Below are positions 20,535-31,999 of a stretch of 64,000 nucleotides of DNA, in pieces (position 1 is the stretch's first letter; every line of letters begins with the position of its first letter). Below the pieces are notes generated by a model. It saw only the letters and a list, made by a program, of their open reading frames with translations. It did not search any database and had not been told where the DNA came from. Source of the stretch: Achatina immaculata (lineage: Eukaryota; Mollusca; Gastropoda; Stylommatophora; Achatinidae); the NCBI GenBank assembly GCA_009760885.1, contig CM019693.1, positions 1,492,300-1,556,299 on the forward strand, written 5' to 3'. Both the position numbers and the translations under genes were made by a program.

Positions 20535-21640
20535 CATAGGGCACTCTCAAAGGCATTTGATTGTGTACAACACCAGAAACTTTGGGAAATAATGGAAAAA
20601 ATGGGATTTCCAACACATTTGATACAATTAACATCACTGCTGTATTTAGACCAACAAGCAGCAGTAAGAATAAATGGTGAAACAACAACTTGGTTTGACA
20701 TAAAACAAGGGGTCCGTCAGGGGTGCATATTGTCACCCTACTTATTTAACTTGTATACTGAAAATATAATGAGGAATGTTAGAGAAGATGTAGACAAAGA
20801 ATATTACGATGCCATAACAGTTGGAGGTTATGAAATACCAGAGATTAGATATGCTGATGACACAGTATTGCTGTCCACAACACAAGAAGGAATGGAAAAA
20901 ACTAATTATGTCAGTCCGCAAGAACAGCGAAGAGCAGAACCTCTATCTTAATGCAAAGAAAACTAAAGTGATGACAACTGACAAAACAAACAAGGCAACT
21001 GAAATATGTATCAGTGAGGAAAAACTGGAAGAAGTGGAGAGTTTTGAATATCTTGGATCACTACTAACTAATAATGGAGATACAATGCGGGAAATTAAAA
21101 GGAGGACATCTATTGCTCTTCAGAAAGTAAAACAAATAAAGAATCTGTGGAGAGGAGCAGACAGAACCACAAAAATAAGATATTTAAGGGCATGCATCTT
21201 TCCCATCGCAACATATGCCTGTGAGACCTGGACACTTAACAAAACAGCTGAGAAGCACATAAATGCCTTTGAATGTAAATGCTATAGAAGAGTTCTCCAA
21301 ATATCGTGGACACAAAAAAGAACAAATATATCTATACTACAAGAGCTTAATATTGAAGAAGGCTGGCTAGTAAAGAGGATTAAAGAGAGAAAACTTAAAT
21401 ATTTTGGACACATTAAACGTCATGATAATTTAGAGAAGACCGTATTGGAAGGATACATAATGGGAAAAAGAAAAAGAGGAAGACCGAAACGAAGATGGCT
21501 GCAAGACATCGTTGATGATCTGGAAATGGATGCAGCAGCAGCAGGCCATCTTGCTCACCACCGAGAGGCCTACAGGAGTGCTGTTTGGGAGGCAAAGTTC
21601 CGCAAGGGACATGCAAAGGAATGAATGAATGAGGGCACTC
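20535..21640 (+). mobile_element. RT-family-A LINE, best-preserved 3' half
   Basis: Starts inside RT motif A (LSKAFDCV) and carries INGETTTWFDIKQGVRQGC with ILSPYLFNLYTEN (motif B) and IRYADDTVLL (motif C, catalytic YADD). After the palm come the thumb and C-terminal region (YLGSLLTNNGDTM, CETWTLNKTAEKH, LQELNIEEGW) and the basic KRGRPKRRWLQDIVDDLEMD, ending at FRKGHAKE. A tail (ATGA)n follows. One extra A in the run at 20897-20902 shifts the frame between MEK and LIMSV; otherwise the reading frame is open. No endonuclease domain remains. The short repeat tail and coding style fit the RTE clade, an inference. Confidence 0.93.
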
Positions 21641-21985
21641 TAGTGGTCTGGCAGTCAGCAATCCATACCTGAAATACCATCCCCAGGGTTGGCGAACTAC
21701 AGCTGAGGTCAGACCCTGCTCCACCTCTCCATTACTATGCTCCCCAGTAACAGGCTTAGCCTGGCCAATGGCGCAGGAAACGCCACAGCCCACATGGCGG
21801 TGGAGTCAGCTAAAGAGGTACTGCACCCCCTCCTCCTTTTTTAAAAAAACATTCCACTCAGGGATGAAAAAAATAGTCGCTGTAACTAGCTCCCAATCCG
21901 ATAAGATGCTGTACCTCAACATCTTCATTGAACCGGCTGCAGAGAACACTAGCTTGCAGTTCGAGGAAGAAGAAGAAGAAGAAGC
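21640..21985 (+). repeat. R1 repeat, copy 4
   Basis: GGCGAACTACAGCTGAGGTC, CCTGCTCCACCTCTCC, AACAGGCTTAGCCTGGC, GTCAGCTAAAGAGGTACTGC, then the 3' block and a (GAA)n tail. It follows the RT-A tail directly. Confidence 0.85.
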
Positions 21986-21989
21986 TGTT

Positions 21990-22740
21990 TTCAGGATCAG
22001 TTTACCACAGTAAAAGGGCACACATTTTACGCCTAATGCAGACCACAGTGCACGGGAGCTGGTCTACAACCCACTCGTTTCCGCTCGAGAACTGTACAAT
22101 ATTCTGCGCTACACCTGCACATTCATATTTCATACATACAACCAACTCACCTTCCTTTTCTATACTCGTGTCTTCAATTATCTCCCCTGCGCACTGCGGA
22201 CTCAGCCCAATCATTGAATGCATCGTAGCTCATAAATATTACTCCTTCCAGCCTTACTCAAGCGTAAATTCCGCCCCTCAATGTCACTTCTTCCCGCCTA
22301 CAAAAATATCCCCCTGTTATATCACATATGTTGTCACAGCACCGTAGGCTTGAAGCACAGCCATCCCGGCTCCGCATTCTTTCCGCTCTGGTTGCCATGT
22401 GAAGATTATTTGTGACCTTCTTGGTGACGCTCACTGGGAAAGGTCAGATTTGGTGATCATCGGAAAATCACTTCCTTCTGGATAAATCTTCATTCGCTGG
22501 ATGTCACAACGAGCATGTGGACATCTCGGAGGAGAGAACAATTTCAAATAAACAGAAACTCGTTATAAAGTCCTTTTTTTTTCCTCTGTTGGATCTCCCT
22601 ATTTAATCAATGTAGCCGCGAATATCTTCATAAGCAGGTTTTGAGTTTCGCGGAGAAGTAAGGGGATCAATCACCACCAAGTACCGTCTTAACGCGATTG
22701 TACAGGTCGCCACTATTCAAATATTGTCGGTGTAACTTAT
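21990..22740. other. Unassigned non-coding sequence
   Basis: Small open frames exist on both strands between 21928 and 22347 but show no recognisable domain. Confidence 0.45.
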
Positions 22741-22744
22741 GCTA

Positions 22745-23030
22745 AAAAACAAATGAAGAATGCCTGAGGAAAGCCAATGAGAAACGAACAAACTACGAGG
22801 GAGACAGTCTAAAATTCACTAGTCATATAATGAGAATTTTTGTTTGACCGCAGGGAAAAATAGGAGGCAAGAAAGGAAGGCGTAGACCAAGAGAGAAAAC
22901 TTTGATGGTTTAGGGGAAAAAAAAGGCATGGGAGGAGGACAACTACAGAACTGATGGACAACACGAAGGATCAGAAACTGGAGATATGATCGCTGACGCC
23001 TCCATGCATGGCACATGATGATGAACTTCT
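22745..23030 (+). mobile_element. LINE family E, 3'-end fragment
   Basis: NEECLRKANEKRTNYEGDS, then GKIGGKKGRRRPREKTL and a terminal RRLHAWHMM-like end. These match the family-E copy at 44.6-45.3 kb (EGRKRRSRPREKILDGL, ELVENTKDCKLW). Frameshifts are present and the tail is ATGATGATG. Confidence 0.75.
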
Positions 23031-23182
23031 CTGTGTGCTTTAAATAATGGCCAACGTGAATAAGGGGCCCCACTGCAATGCTTGCTTTTCCTCGGGCCTA
23101 TAATGTTGCCGTTAAGATGGCCCTGATCAACTAAAACCTGTGCTAAACTCAGTCAGGGCCAGGATCCCGTCCCCTCCGACCA

Positions 23183-23285
23183 ATGCCATTAATCCCCTGA
23201 TAAAGAAAATTAGTAATACCATTAATCCCCTGATCTAAAATTAGTAATACCATTAAACCCCTGATATAAAATTAGTAAAACAATA
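23183..23285 (+). repeat. About 37-bp tandem repeat, three copies
   Basis: Unit around ATTAATCCCCTGAT and AAAATTAGTAATACC, with small length differences. Confidence 0.85.
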
Positions 23286-23435
23286 ATACGTCTATGCAGG
23301 GGTAACTTTCCTAAACTCCAAGCCCCCTTCACTACCGGGCCCCCGAAGCTTAAGTTCTGTCAGAATAAAGGACCTGGAATCGAGAAAGAAGCATTTAGGC
23401 AGACTTATTATGAACAAAACTTCGATATACTTTGT

Positions 23436-24010
23436 GAAGACTGAGATATGGAACTAGACCATCTTAGGCAGGTTCAGGGGGTCCTATAATCAGGGCTGTG
23501 ATATGGTACTAGACCATCTTAGGTTCGGGAGGTCCTATAATCAGGGTTGTAATATGGTACTAGACCATCTCATGTTCGAAGGCTCCTATAATTAGGGCTG
23601 TGATATGCTACTAGACCATCTCATGTTTAAAGGCTCCTATAATCAGGGCTGTGATATGGTACTAGACTATCTCATGTTCGAAGGATCCTATAATCAGGGC
23701 TGTGATATGATACTAGACCAGCTCAGGTTTGAGGGCTCCTATAATCAGGGCCGTGATATGGTACTAGACCATCTCATGTTCGAAGGCTCCTATAATTAGG
23801 GCTGTGATATGGTACTAGACCATCTCAGGTTTGAGGGCTCCTATAATCAGGACCGTGATATGGTACTAGACCGTCTCATGTTCGAAGGCTCCTATAATTA
23901 GGGCTGTGATATGCTACTAGACCATCTCATGTTCGAAGGCTCCTATAATCAGGCCCGTGATATGGTACCAGACCATCTCAGGTTTGGGGGCTCCTATAAT
24001 CAGGGCTGTG
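23436..24010 (+). repeat. 51-bp minisatellite, about 11 copies
   Basis: Unit CTCCTATAATCAGGGCTGTG, then ATATGGTACTAGACCATCTC and ATGTTCGAAGG. At 51 bp it preserves frame, giving a 17-residue repeat (LDHLMFEGSYNQGCDMV). Several units carry TAATTAG, which is a stop in that frame, so coding is not supported. Confidence 0.95.
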
Positions 24011-24229
24011 GAGTCGGGAGTCAGAAGCACTATTTAGTGGAGGAGTCAGCTGAAATGTATCATTTTCGGAAGAGTAAAGAGTCGGACAGCAACAACAACA
24101 ACAAAAACAGAACACACTACCGAAAGCAGTTTTGGTTGAAGAAAAAGTCAGAGGAAGTGTACCGTTTATGAAGGAAAAGAATAACAACTGCGGTAAAACT
24201 GGTAGTGATAACAAAGGTATGCATGCGTG

Positions 24230-24415
24230 GATGGTTCAGTTTTACAAGAAAAGAAGATAAAAATGGTGAGGAAATGGGCACAATAAAGTAAGATGAGCAC
24301 ACATAAATAAAGAACATATAAAAATCCAATTTTTCGGCAAATGCATTAGTCAAGGAACATATTACAAAAACAAACAAACAAATAACGAGAGCACAACATT
24401 ACTAAAAGTCTTCCA
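24230..24415 (-). repeat. Inverted partner of the R3-like repeat
   Basis: The reverse complement matches 24480-24625 (ATTTATGTGTGCTCATCTTA, TTGCCGAAAAATTGG and the TTATTTG words). The two copies face each other across about 65 bp. Confidence 0.75.
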
Positions 24416-24424
24416 TTTTTGTGT

Positions 24425-24640
24425 CCGACTTTCTCACGAGGACACCAAAGAGCAAAGTTTTAAATTTTTTTCATTTATTTGTTATGCTGTCTCTGTATGT
24501 GGTCCTTAACAAATGTATCTACCGAAATATTACATTCTCGTGTATTCTTCATTTATTTGTGCTCATCTTACTTTCTGCCACTCTTATTTATGTCCACTTT
24601 CCCCATCTTTTCTATCTTTTGTGCAAAAAAGGAACCAAAC
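24425..24640 (+). mobile_element. Repeat R3, internal part
   Basis: TTTGTGTCCGACTTTCTCAC, the CTGTATGTGGTCC block, ACCGAAATATTACATTCTCG and ACTTTCTGCCACTCTT run in the same order as 41.75-41.95 kb (TTTGTGCCCGTCTTTCT, GTATGTGATC, CAAAATATTG, CTTTCTGCCATTCTT). The 3' terminal part with AATAAAG is missing. Confidence 0.75.
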
Positions 24641-24984
24641 GCCTCTGTCCACATTTATTGAAAGAATTGGAGCGTACAAAAACAAAGGATAACTCCACGG
24701 CTGCGCGGATGACTGTGCTCTCTGGCACAACAGCTTTCTTTGTTTTAATTTTTTTTGTTTTTTTTTTGTTTGTTTGTTTAATTGCTTTTGGATTTTATTT
24801 TGCCGGAAAATTTTATTTGCGAAGTTCTCCGTGGAGATTAATCTGTCCATGTTTTATCTTTTGACTACAAAGACTCATTTACTCCGGGGAGGGGGGGGGG
24901 GGGGGGGGAGGGGGTCTTACAATTTTTACAAGAGATTTTTACCACGTGCTGGATCCTAAGTGACTTCGGTAGTACAGCGCGAGT

Positions 24985-25480
24985 GACACAATGTCACATT
25001 ACTATACAGTTGAAACAAAAAATAAATAAATAAAATCTACATCTCAGCAAAGAATGAATGAAAAAAAAAACTGTACTGGAGAAATTCTCGTTAACTGGTC
25101 TAAATAAATGGCAAATAAACTGAACTAAAGCGTAAGTGAGCAAGAATAAACAGAAAAGATGGAAGAGAATAGAAAGAAAACGCAGAGTGACGCTGGCCGT
25201 AAGATTTTGAATTTTAATTAGAAAAAATAAAAAACCACCTTCAAAGTACCCGGGCAAACGAGCGAGCGAAATTTAACAAGACGTCTGTCAACAGAAGAAG
25301 AAAAAAAAAAGTCAAAATGTTAACATTCATAATTTATACGCCTTCTGACACCTGAGACGTCATAAACATAAGGCAGTGCATTGATAGAAGCGGGCAATAT
25401 CCAGCAGTCGCATGAGGTCTCTAGCAGACTAACCAGACTCGACCTCTGCTATGGGAACGTTAGGGGGCATACCCAAAAGA
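24985..25480. other. Unassigned AT-rich sequence
   Basis: Low-complexity A-rich runs; no gene is seen. A long poly-G tract lies just left, at 24887-24914. Confidence 0.45.
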
Positions 25481-25485
25481 TAAAT

Positions 25486-25600
25486 CGCCCTGCCAACTAG
25501 GACAGATTAGAAACCTCTCCCAACTAGGACAGATTAGAAACCTCTCCCAACTAGGACAGATTAGAAACCTCTCCCAACTAGGACAGATTAGAAACCTCGA
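25486..25600 (+). repeat. 27-bp tandem repeat, four copies
   Basis: CAACTAGGACAGATTAGAAA then CCTCTCC, almost identical copies. A nine-codon frame is open on the minus strand (RFLICPSWE), which follows from the unit length. Confidence 0.95.
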
Positions 25601-25689
25601 CCTTAACAGCAACAATGTAGGGTAATAGTGTGAAAGAGCGAACAAACAAACAGACGATGGCAGCGTGTGAAGGTAGACAAAACGGATGA

Positions 25690-26085
25690 AAAAAAAAATT
25701 AAAGAAAGGATGAAAAACAAATTAATGAGCGGATGAAAAACAAATTAATGAACAGATGAAAATAATTAAGGAACGGATGAAAAACAAATTAATGAAGGGA
25801 TGAAAAAAACTAAAGAACAGATGAAAAAAAAACAAATTAATGAACGGATGAAAACAAAAAAAAACAAATTAAAGAATGGACCAAAAAAAAACAAATTAAT
25901 GAACGGATGGAAAATAAATTAACGAACGGATGAAAAACAAATTAAGAAACGGATGAAGAAACAAATTAAGAAATATGAAAAAAACAAAGAAAGGATGAAA
26001 AAAGAAACAAACTATAAGAACGGATTAAAAGCAAATTAATGAACGGATGAAAAACAAAGAACGGATGAAAAAAAAACGAATGAAC
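25690..26085 (+). repeat. A-rich degenerate minisatellite, about 23 bp
   Basis: Unit about AACGGATGAAAAACAAATTA plus ATG, with many small indels in the A runs. Confidence 0.9.
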
Positions 26086-26094
26086 TACAAGATA

Positions 26095-26600
26095 AAATAC
26101 CGAAACTTCACAATAACATCTATAGTAATATTCTCCTGGCAGAATTTCTGAGGAAAATTGGGGGGGGGGGGGGGGTCCAGAACAAATGATGAAAAAAAAA
26201 AAAGAAGGAAAGATATATACTTTGAAGAAATTAGCATTTTTCAGTTGTTCGATTTCAGGACGAATATTAGGAGTATTAGCACTGCAATGATTTTCTTGTC
26301 AAAAGTAAGCAAAACATATGTAAAAAAAAAAAAACAGTCCAGAATATTACAAGCCACTTTAGACGCGCGAGAAAGGGAAATAGCACAATTAAGATTCAGA
26401 ACTCACGACTCCAGCAGAATGAGCAACCGCCTTTATACGAGACAACAACATAATAACCCACTCGGCCACGAAGCACGTCAGTTTTCAAGGTTGACCCAGC
26501 CTCTTCTGTCCCAACAATTTTTGTTTTACATAAATCTCGCTGTTTCCAACAACAACAATAATAAACAACTGTTTTGGCTTAATGAGGAAGATTCTTAACG
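26095..26600. other. Unassigned sequence with a poly-G run
   Basis: About 17 G at 26160-26176. The open frame to 26598 shows no domain. Confidence 0.4.
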
Positions 26601-26602
26601 TT

Positions 26603-27135
26603 TACCCGATTATAGATCTCCAACGGGTTGTTCATTATGTCCCTCAACTTTTACCCGATTGCAGATCTCCAACGGGTTGTCCATTATGTCCCTCAACTTT
26701 TACCCGATTACAGATCTCCAACAGGCTGTCCATTATGTTCTTCAACTTTTACCCGATTACAGATCTCCAACAGGTTGTCCTTTATGTCTCTAAACTTTTA
26801 CCAGATTACAGATCTGCAACGGGCTGTCCATTATGTCTCTCAACTTTTACTTGATTACAGATCTCCAACGGGTTGTCCATTATGTCTCTCAACTTTTACC
26901 CTATTACAGATCTGCAACGGGCTGTCCATTATGTCTCTCAACTTTTACTTGATTACAGATCTCCAACGGGTTGTCCATTATGTCTCTCAACTTTTATCCG
27001 CGTGCAGATCTCCAACGGGTTGTCCATTATGTCTCAACTTTTACATGATTATAGATCTCCAACGGGGCTGTCCATTATGTCTCAACTTTTATCCGCTTGC
27101 AGATCTCCAACGGGTTGTCCATTATGTCTCCAAAC
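26603..27135 (+). repeat. 49-bp minisatellite, about 11 copies
   Basis: Unit TTTTACCCGATTACAGATCT, then CCAACGGGTTGTCCATTATG and TCTCTCAAC. The period is 49, so the same peptide cycles through three frames, which explains overlapping open frames. The last units are shortened to about 45-47 bp. Confidence 0.95.
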
Positions 27136-27392
27136 CACCCTTCTCCAGACTGTGGGAAAAAAACCATCATCAGCACCAGCTCTACTAGGTATTAGTACGA
27201 CTTCCAAAGATATGAATAGTTTAGTGTCATTTCACTTGTGGATAAACTGGAACTTATGCTGAGAAATCTCTAATCTAGCTGCGCCGCGTGAGCTGTATTT
27301 TGTTCACAGATATATTGCTCACACGCCAGGTCCCTTGTCAAGGAGTACTAAAGTCCTCGGTTAAAAACTCACTTTAATGTCTTTAATGCACC

Positions 27393-27732
27393 AGAGAGAG
27401 AGGGGGGAGGAGAGACGGGGAAAGGGTAAGAGAGAAAGTGAGGGGGAGAGTGAGAGGTCATTCCTAGAGAGATAGAGAGAGGATAAAGAGGGAGGGGGAC
27501 AGAGAGACATTATGGACAGCGGAAAGTTAGAGGGGGACAACGAGAGGGGAGAGGGAGAGAGAGAGAGAAATGAGAGGAAGGGAGAGGGAATGGAGAAACA
27601 GTGACAGAGGGAGAGGAATAGAGAAACCGAGGGAAATAGGGATAAGGAGAGAGAGGTGGAGAGTCAGAGAGAGAAAGGGGGTGGGGAAGGGAGAGAGAGA
27701 GAGAAAAGAGGGGGGAGGAGAGAAAGAGATGT
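27393..27732. repeat. Polypurine tract, about 340 bp
   Basis: The + strand is almost entirely G and A (GAGAG and GGGAGAG motifs). It is strongly strand-asymmetric, with only scattered pyrimidines. Confidence 0.93.
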
Positions 27733-27739
27733 AATTCAC

Positions 27740-28770
27740 TCACAATGCAGCCGGTGATTATCTGTGCGTCATTAATGGTTAAATAACGCACTTAATCACC
27801 AAATAAGTGCAAACTAATCCCAGAGCTAGCCTGTGTATGATTTATTAACAAAGCAATAAACGCACGGACTTGACTTGTAAATGTCGTGGAAGAATGTCAG
27901 ACAAAATCTCAACGGGAACTTTGCCTGCGTGTTTTTTGTTTGTTTGTTTGTTTTGTTGTGTTTTAAACAATGCTGAAAATATTATGACAACATAAAATTC
28001 ATAAATAACTCTCTGCATTGTGAAATGTATCTGTAATGGCAGAAAAGAAAGTGTAATGATGACACGGGATATATTTTATTACAGGCAATTAACAAACAAA
28101 AACAAAAATTTTAATTCCTATGACCTTCTCAGACACATTTAAAATAGGTCACGTACTTCTGAATACAGTCGTTTTTTTCGTGTGGTACGGTCTTTCGCCA
28201 GGACTTCGCAGGTCGCTGTGGCCAATGTAGATATCATAATGTTTTGATTTGTATCCCACATCCCAGTTTTTCTTTTTCTTCTTCTTCGTCGTCGTCGTCG
28301 TCGTCGTTGTCGTTCATTTTCATATGCTCTCCTTTCTAAACAGAGAGAGCTGGGTCGCCTCCATGAATATTAACAGGTCTTCGTAAGTCACCCTCCCTAG
28401 CTTTGATCTACCTAATTTGTTCCCCTACTAATCAAATGCTTCGCATTGTCTTTCAACAACTATCGCTAAAACTACTGAAGTTTCAAATTAATTCACTTTA
28501 ATTAAGCTTTTTTTTTTTTGCTTGCAACAGAGAAGTCTGTCAATTTGTTTCGTTTTTTTTTTTTTTTTGCCATGCAGAATACTTCGAAATAATGTTTAAA
28601 ATCTGCAGAAGCGATAGCATGAAAAGCAAGTTATTATACCTACGACGTGACCGGGATTTTGTAAACACAACAATACTCTGATAACTGATAAAACTCGAAG
28701 ACACAAAAAAAAAAAAACTCACAGACAAAGCACTTTTTATATGGGGGTGCAAGATAGCGAAGTTGATTAC
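27740..28770. other. Unassigned non-coding sequence
   Basis: A (CGT)n microsatellite at 28285-28313 and several T runs. No gene is recognised. Confidence 0.45.
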
Positions 28771-28774
28771 TGCG

Positions 28775-28845
28775 CTGTTCTCTCGTGGCTAGACGGTTGC
28801 TCGTCCTACCAAAGTCAAGGTTCAAGTCCTGGGTAACTTCCTTGT
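28775..28845 (+). repeat. tRNA-like SINE head
   Basis: A-box-like GTGGCTAGACGGTTG and B box GGTTCAAGTCC (28819-28829) are at tRNA spacing. The arms do not fold into a clean cloverleaf, so this is a SINE promoter region and not a tRNA gene. Confidence 0.5.
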
Positions 28846-28947
28846 CATTTTTCTTTCTCTCGCGTCTAAAGGTGCTTTGCTCATGATTTTTTTTTCGAGG
28901 TCTAACCATAAACACTGTGTTCTATTACCTTACTGTACGAAAGCCTC

Positions 28948-29300
28948 CAACGGATAAATGCCTTTGAATGTAAATGCTACAGAAGAGTTCTTCAAATATC
29001 ATGGACACAGAAAAGAACAAATATATCCATACTACAAGAGCTTAATATTGAAGAAGGCTGGCTAGTAAAGAGGATTAAACAGAGAAAACTTAAATATTTT
29101 GGACACATTAAACGTCATGATAAACTAGAGAAGACCGTCTTGGAAGGGTACATAATGGGAAAAAGAGAGGAAGACCAAGGCGAAGATGGCTGCAAGACAC
29201 AGTTGATAATCTCCAAATGGATGCATCAGCAGCAGGGCATCTTGCTTACGATCAAGAGGCCTACAGGAGAGCTGTTAGGAAGGGAAAGTTCCGCAACCCG
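28948..29300 (+). mobile_element. RT-family-A 3' end
   Basis: INAFECKCYRRVLQISWTQK, LQELNIEEGWLVKRIKQRKL and KYFGHIKRHDK are in frame. An indel after MGKR then breaks the frame. The terminal KFRN is cut off from the usual tail. Confidence 0.9.
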
Positions 29301-29350
29301 CTTTATCAAAGATTATTTATTTTATTTTTAATATCCATATCTTGTTGCTA

Positions 29351-29356
29351 GGCGGC

Positions 29357-29420
<64 letters not shown>

Positions 29421-29650
29421 GCCTCTGACCCCTCGTGGAGCATAGGCCGCCAACAAAAGCTCGCCAGGCAGTTCGGTTGGCCCAAAAAGGCCCAGGGGTC
29501 CAGCCAGCCTCTAAAAATGGGCACCAGAGAAATCTGGGAAGTTAAATGCTACCAGACGTGCTACTGACCATATCACACTTTCATGTGTCGAAGGTCTTGG
29601 AAATACGGGCCTAACACCGTATCCCCACAAGGCCTTAATGGCATGGAAAC
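29351..29650 (+). repeat. (TATC)n microsatellite within a palindrome, then a SINE body
   Basis: AGGCGGCCTAT (29351-29361) and ATAGGCCGCC (29443-29452) are inverted around a (CTAT)n run to 29420. From 29490 a SINE body follows: CCAGCCTCTAAAAATGGGCA, CACTTTCATGTGTCGAAGG and AAATACGGGCCTAACACCGT. The body matches those at 46.6 and 56.5 kb. Confidence 0.8.
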
Positions 29651-30039
29651 CAGGATTTTACCTTTTACTTATCGCTCGCTGAATCTCTAATGAAGCTTGG
29701 AGAAAATTTAGTGGAGAAAAACTGAATACACGGTTTAAAAAAAACAAAAGTTGAAATGGTTCCTAAAGCAGTAACTTGATTTCCGAGTATCTCTCTTGAA
29801 ATGTGGCGTTAATTCGAAAATACTACAACATACAGTTGAATGCTTCACAGACATAAACATCACTTGCACAATGTTATTTGCAATTTTTTTTTAAAACCAC
29901 TAGACGGCTACTATCACAACAATAATTTATATTCAGTTTAAAGTGCTTTGGATCTACCGCTAGGGACAACATTAACTGGCTGGCGTGCTCGTGATTTTAC
30001 CGTAATTAGTGGGACGTATATAAGAAGATGGGGTTCTAA

Positions 30040-30545
30040 GGACTGTTATTGCCGGAGGTGGGGTGAAGGATAGCTCTCCACTCCAACGGCGTGCGTCTCA
30101 AATAGCCTCTGACAGTCAAGTCCAGCTCCTGGCCTTCTCGTGGCAAAACTGTTTAAACTGACAGGAGAAGGGGCGAAGGCGAATATCTGGTGCCTGAAAA
30201 CCGGATGCCTATGGCAGATGAGAATCACGTTTGATTGCTCATTTACCGCTGCTGGCGAGATTCTTCAGCTGCCGTGCGTGTAGCGGGGCTCCTCCCGGGC
30301 GGTGAAGAAAAGTGCAGATGGGGTTGCCGCGCGGCACCACTGCGGAAAAGGTGATAGAAAGGATAAAGCGATGCAAACAGTAGTCAAATCACGGCATCTC
30401 TGGTCTGGAGGTCGGCCACGTCCTAAGTGCACCCATATCGGGCGAAATGCCTGAACCGGCTTAACCAGAGATTAAGACACTGCTGGCGAGACTCTTCTGA
30501 TGCCGCGTGTGGAGTGAAGCTCCCCCCGATCGTTAGTGTCATTTA
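30040..30545 (-). repeat. Repeat R4, GC-rich, minus-oriented copy
   Basis: The inverted counterpart of 37630-38170 over about 500 bp. Shared words include GCGTGCGTCTCAAATAG, CTGACAGGAGAAGGGGCGAA and AGGTCGGCCACGTCCTA. Both orientations are diverged. No coding frame is seen in either copy. Confidence 0.9.
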
Positions 30546-30739
30546 TAAACTGGTGATATTCTACTGCACATATGAAGCTGCCATTCTTATTCTTATTCTT
30601 CGTTTGCATTGTCAGTCAATATCTGCAGTCCTGTCTCTTGGATAAATTTCAATTTTTTCTAATTCATGTATGTGAAGCTGCCATGTCAGATATAAAATAG
30701 TCTATGTCAATACCGCGATAAAATAGGGCTTGAGATTAA

Positions 30740-31425
30740 AAAAAAAAAAATAATGAAACTTCTCATTAATCATGAAGGAAAAACAGACATAAAAGGAACA
30801 GCTGTTGAAGAAGTAAGCCAATTCGCATATCTCGGCAGCTACACAGACCAAGATGGTGACACTAGAAAGGAAGTTAGAATTGCAAAAGCAGCACTGACTT
30901 TCAAGAATCTTGAGAACATATGGCACTCAAAAGTTATAAGCACAAAAACCAAATTAAGATTATTCAAGTCAAATGTAATATCCACCCTCATTTATGCATG
31001 TGAAAACTGGAAAACAACTAAAGACATAGACAAGAAATTTGACTATTTTGAAAACAAATGCTAAGAAAAATACTCTGTATAAAGTGGAACGAATTTAAGA
31101 ACAACGCAGAGATAAGACAGATGAGCAAACAACAACCTGTCTCATGGGTGATCAGAAAAAGAAGATGGACATATGTCGGTCATGTGCTGAGAAGAAATAA
31201 CCAGAGAATCCCAAAACAAGCTGTCAAGTGGAACACAAAAGGCCGAAGAAAAAGAGGTCGACCACGTGAAATTCTAAAGAGGACATTGTTAAGAGAGGTC
31301 AGTTTAGTGGTAATAACATCCCTTGATGAGGTTGAAAAGCTCGACGAAAACAGGAAATCTTGGCAAACTAACATGGGAGCCCTATGTGACGTGTAACGGC
31401 ACGGAAAGGATGTAAGATGTAAAAC
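30740..31425 (+). mobile_element. RT-family-B LINE, best 3' fragment
   Basis: Two adjacent open frames, 30753-31064 and 31058-31396, encode the post-palm region (AYLGSYTDQDGDTRKEVRIA, ACENWKTTKDI) and the C-terminus (VSWVIRKRRWTYVGHVLRRN, GRRKRGRPREILKRTLLRE, ITSLDEVEKL). A single frameshift at 31060 separates them; in frame it would join KC to LRKILCIKWN. The tail is GTAAGATGTAA. The 5' part with the catalytic YADD is missing. Confidence 0.92.
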
Positions 31426-31814
31426 ACCGCGATACAACAAACAACCCAGAACAAAGAAACGTGTTCAAGAAAACGATTATATAAGTTACCAAAAATAAAG
31501 AGTTGCACTTTCACCTGACATTCTGATATGGTCTGCAGTGAAAGGATAATTCGAAAGCTTGTGTCAGCGTGAACCCTAAAAGTTCTCTTTTTTTTTTTAA
31601 AGTAGGGGGCAAAACTGGTATCTTTGTTAAGAGGAAAAAAAAAAAAACTAAACTAAAAACTGTTAGTTAAAAAGTGTCTGTGCGTGGGGGGTCCATGTAA
31701 GTCTGAACCCACAAAGAAAATAACTACCATGCCACACAGACACCTATGGGATCTGATGTGATTTTAAAGGCCACATTTTCCATCTCCAAAGGAGATCAAT
31801 TTTCCATCTTTTTC

Positions 31815-31897
31815 CATCTTTTAAGGGCAGAATGTACGACTGGCCTGCGTGCCCAATTCTTTACCCTTTAAAAATAAAGATTATTCATTCATTCTCC
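31815..31897 (+). mobile_element. Repeat R3, 3' terminal fragment with (ATTC)n tail
   Basis: AAGGGCAGAATGTACGACTG, GCCTGCGTGCCCAATTC, AAAAATAAAG and TTCATTCATTC. Same order as at 9.4 and 42.1 kb. Confidence 0.8.
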
Positions 31898-31999
31898 TGC
31901 TGGAACATTACAGCCGTGGTGCCGCCGTCTTTAATATTCTGTTCTTCCAGCTACGGGTAGCCGGGTACCCGTTTCTATAACTGAATGAACTGGGTGAAG

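Noticed and set aside
20442..21624. Active LINE
   Set aside because: No endonuclease or 5' half, and a frameshift in the A run; only a 3' fragment.
23605..24171. Repeated LDHLMFEGSYN peptide
   Set aside because: Encoded by the 51-bp minisatellite; stops inside several units.
26582..27262. Open frames rich in a YRSPTGCPLC-like peptide
   Set aside because: Explained by the 49-bp minisatellite cycling through three frames.
27510..27791. Ser/Leu/Pro-rich minus-strand frame
   Set aside because: Reverse of the polypurine tract, a composition artefact.
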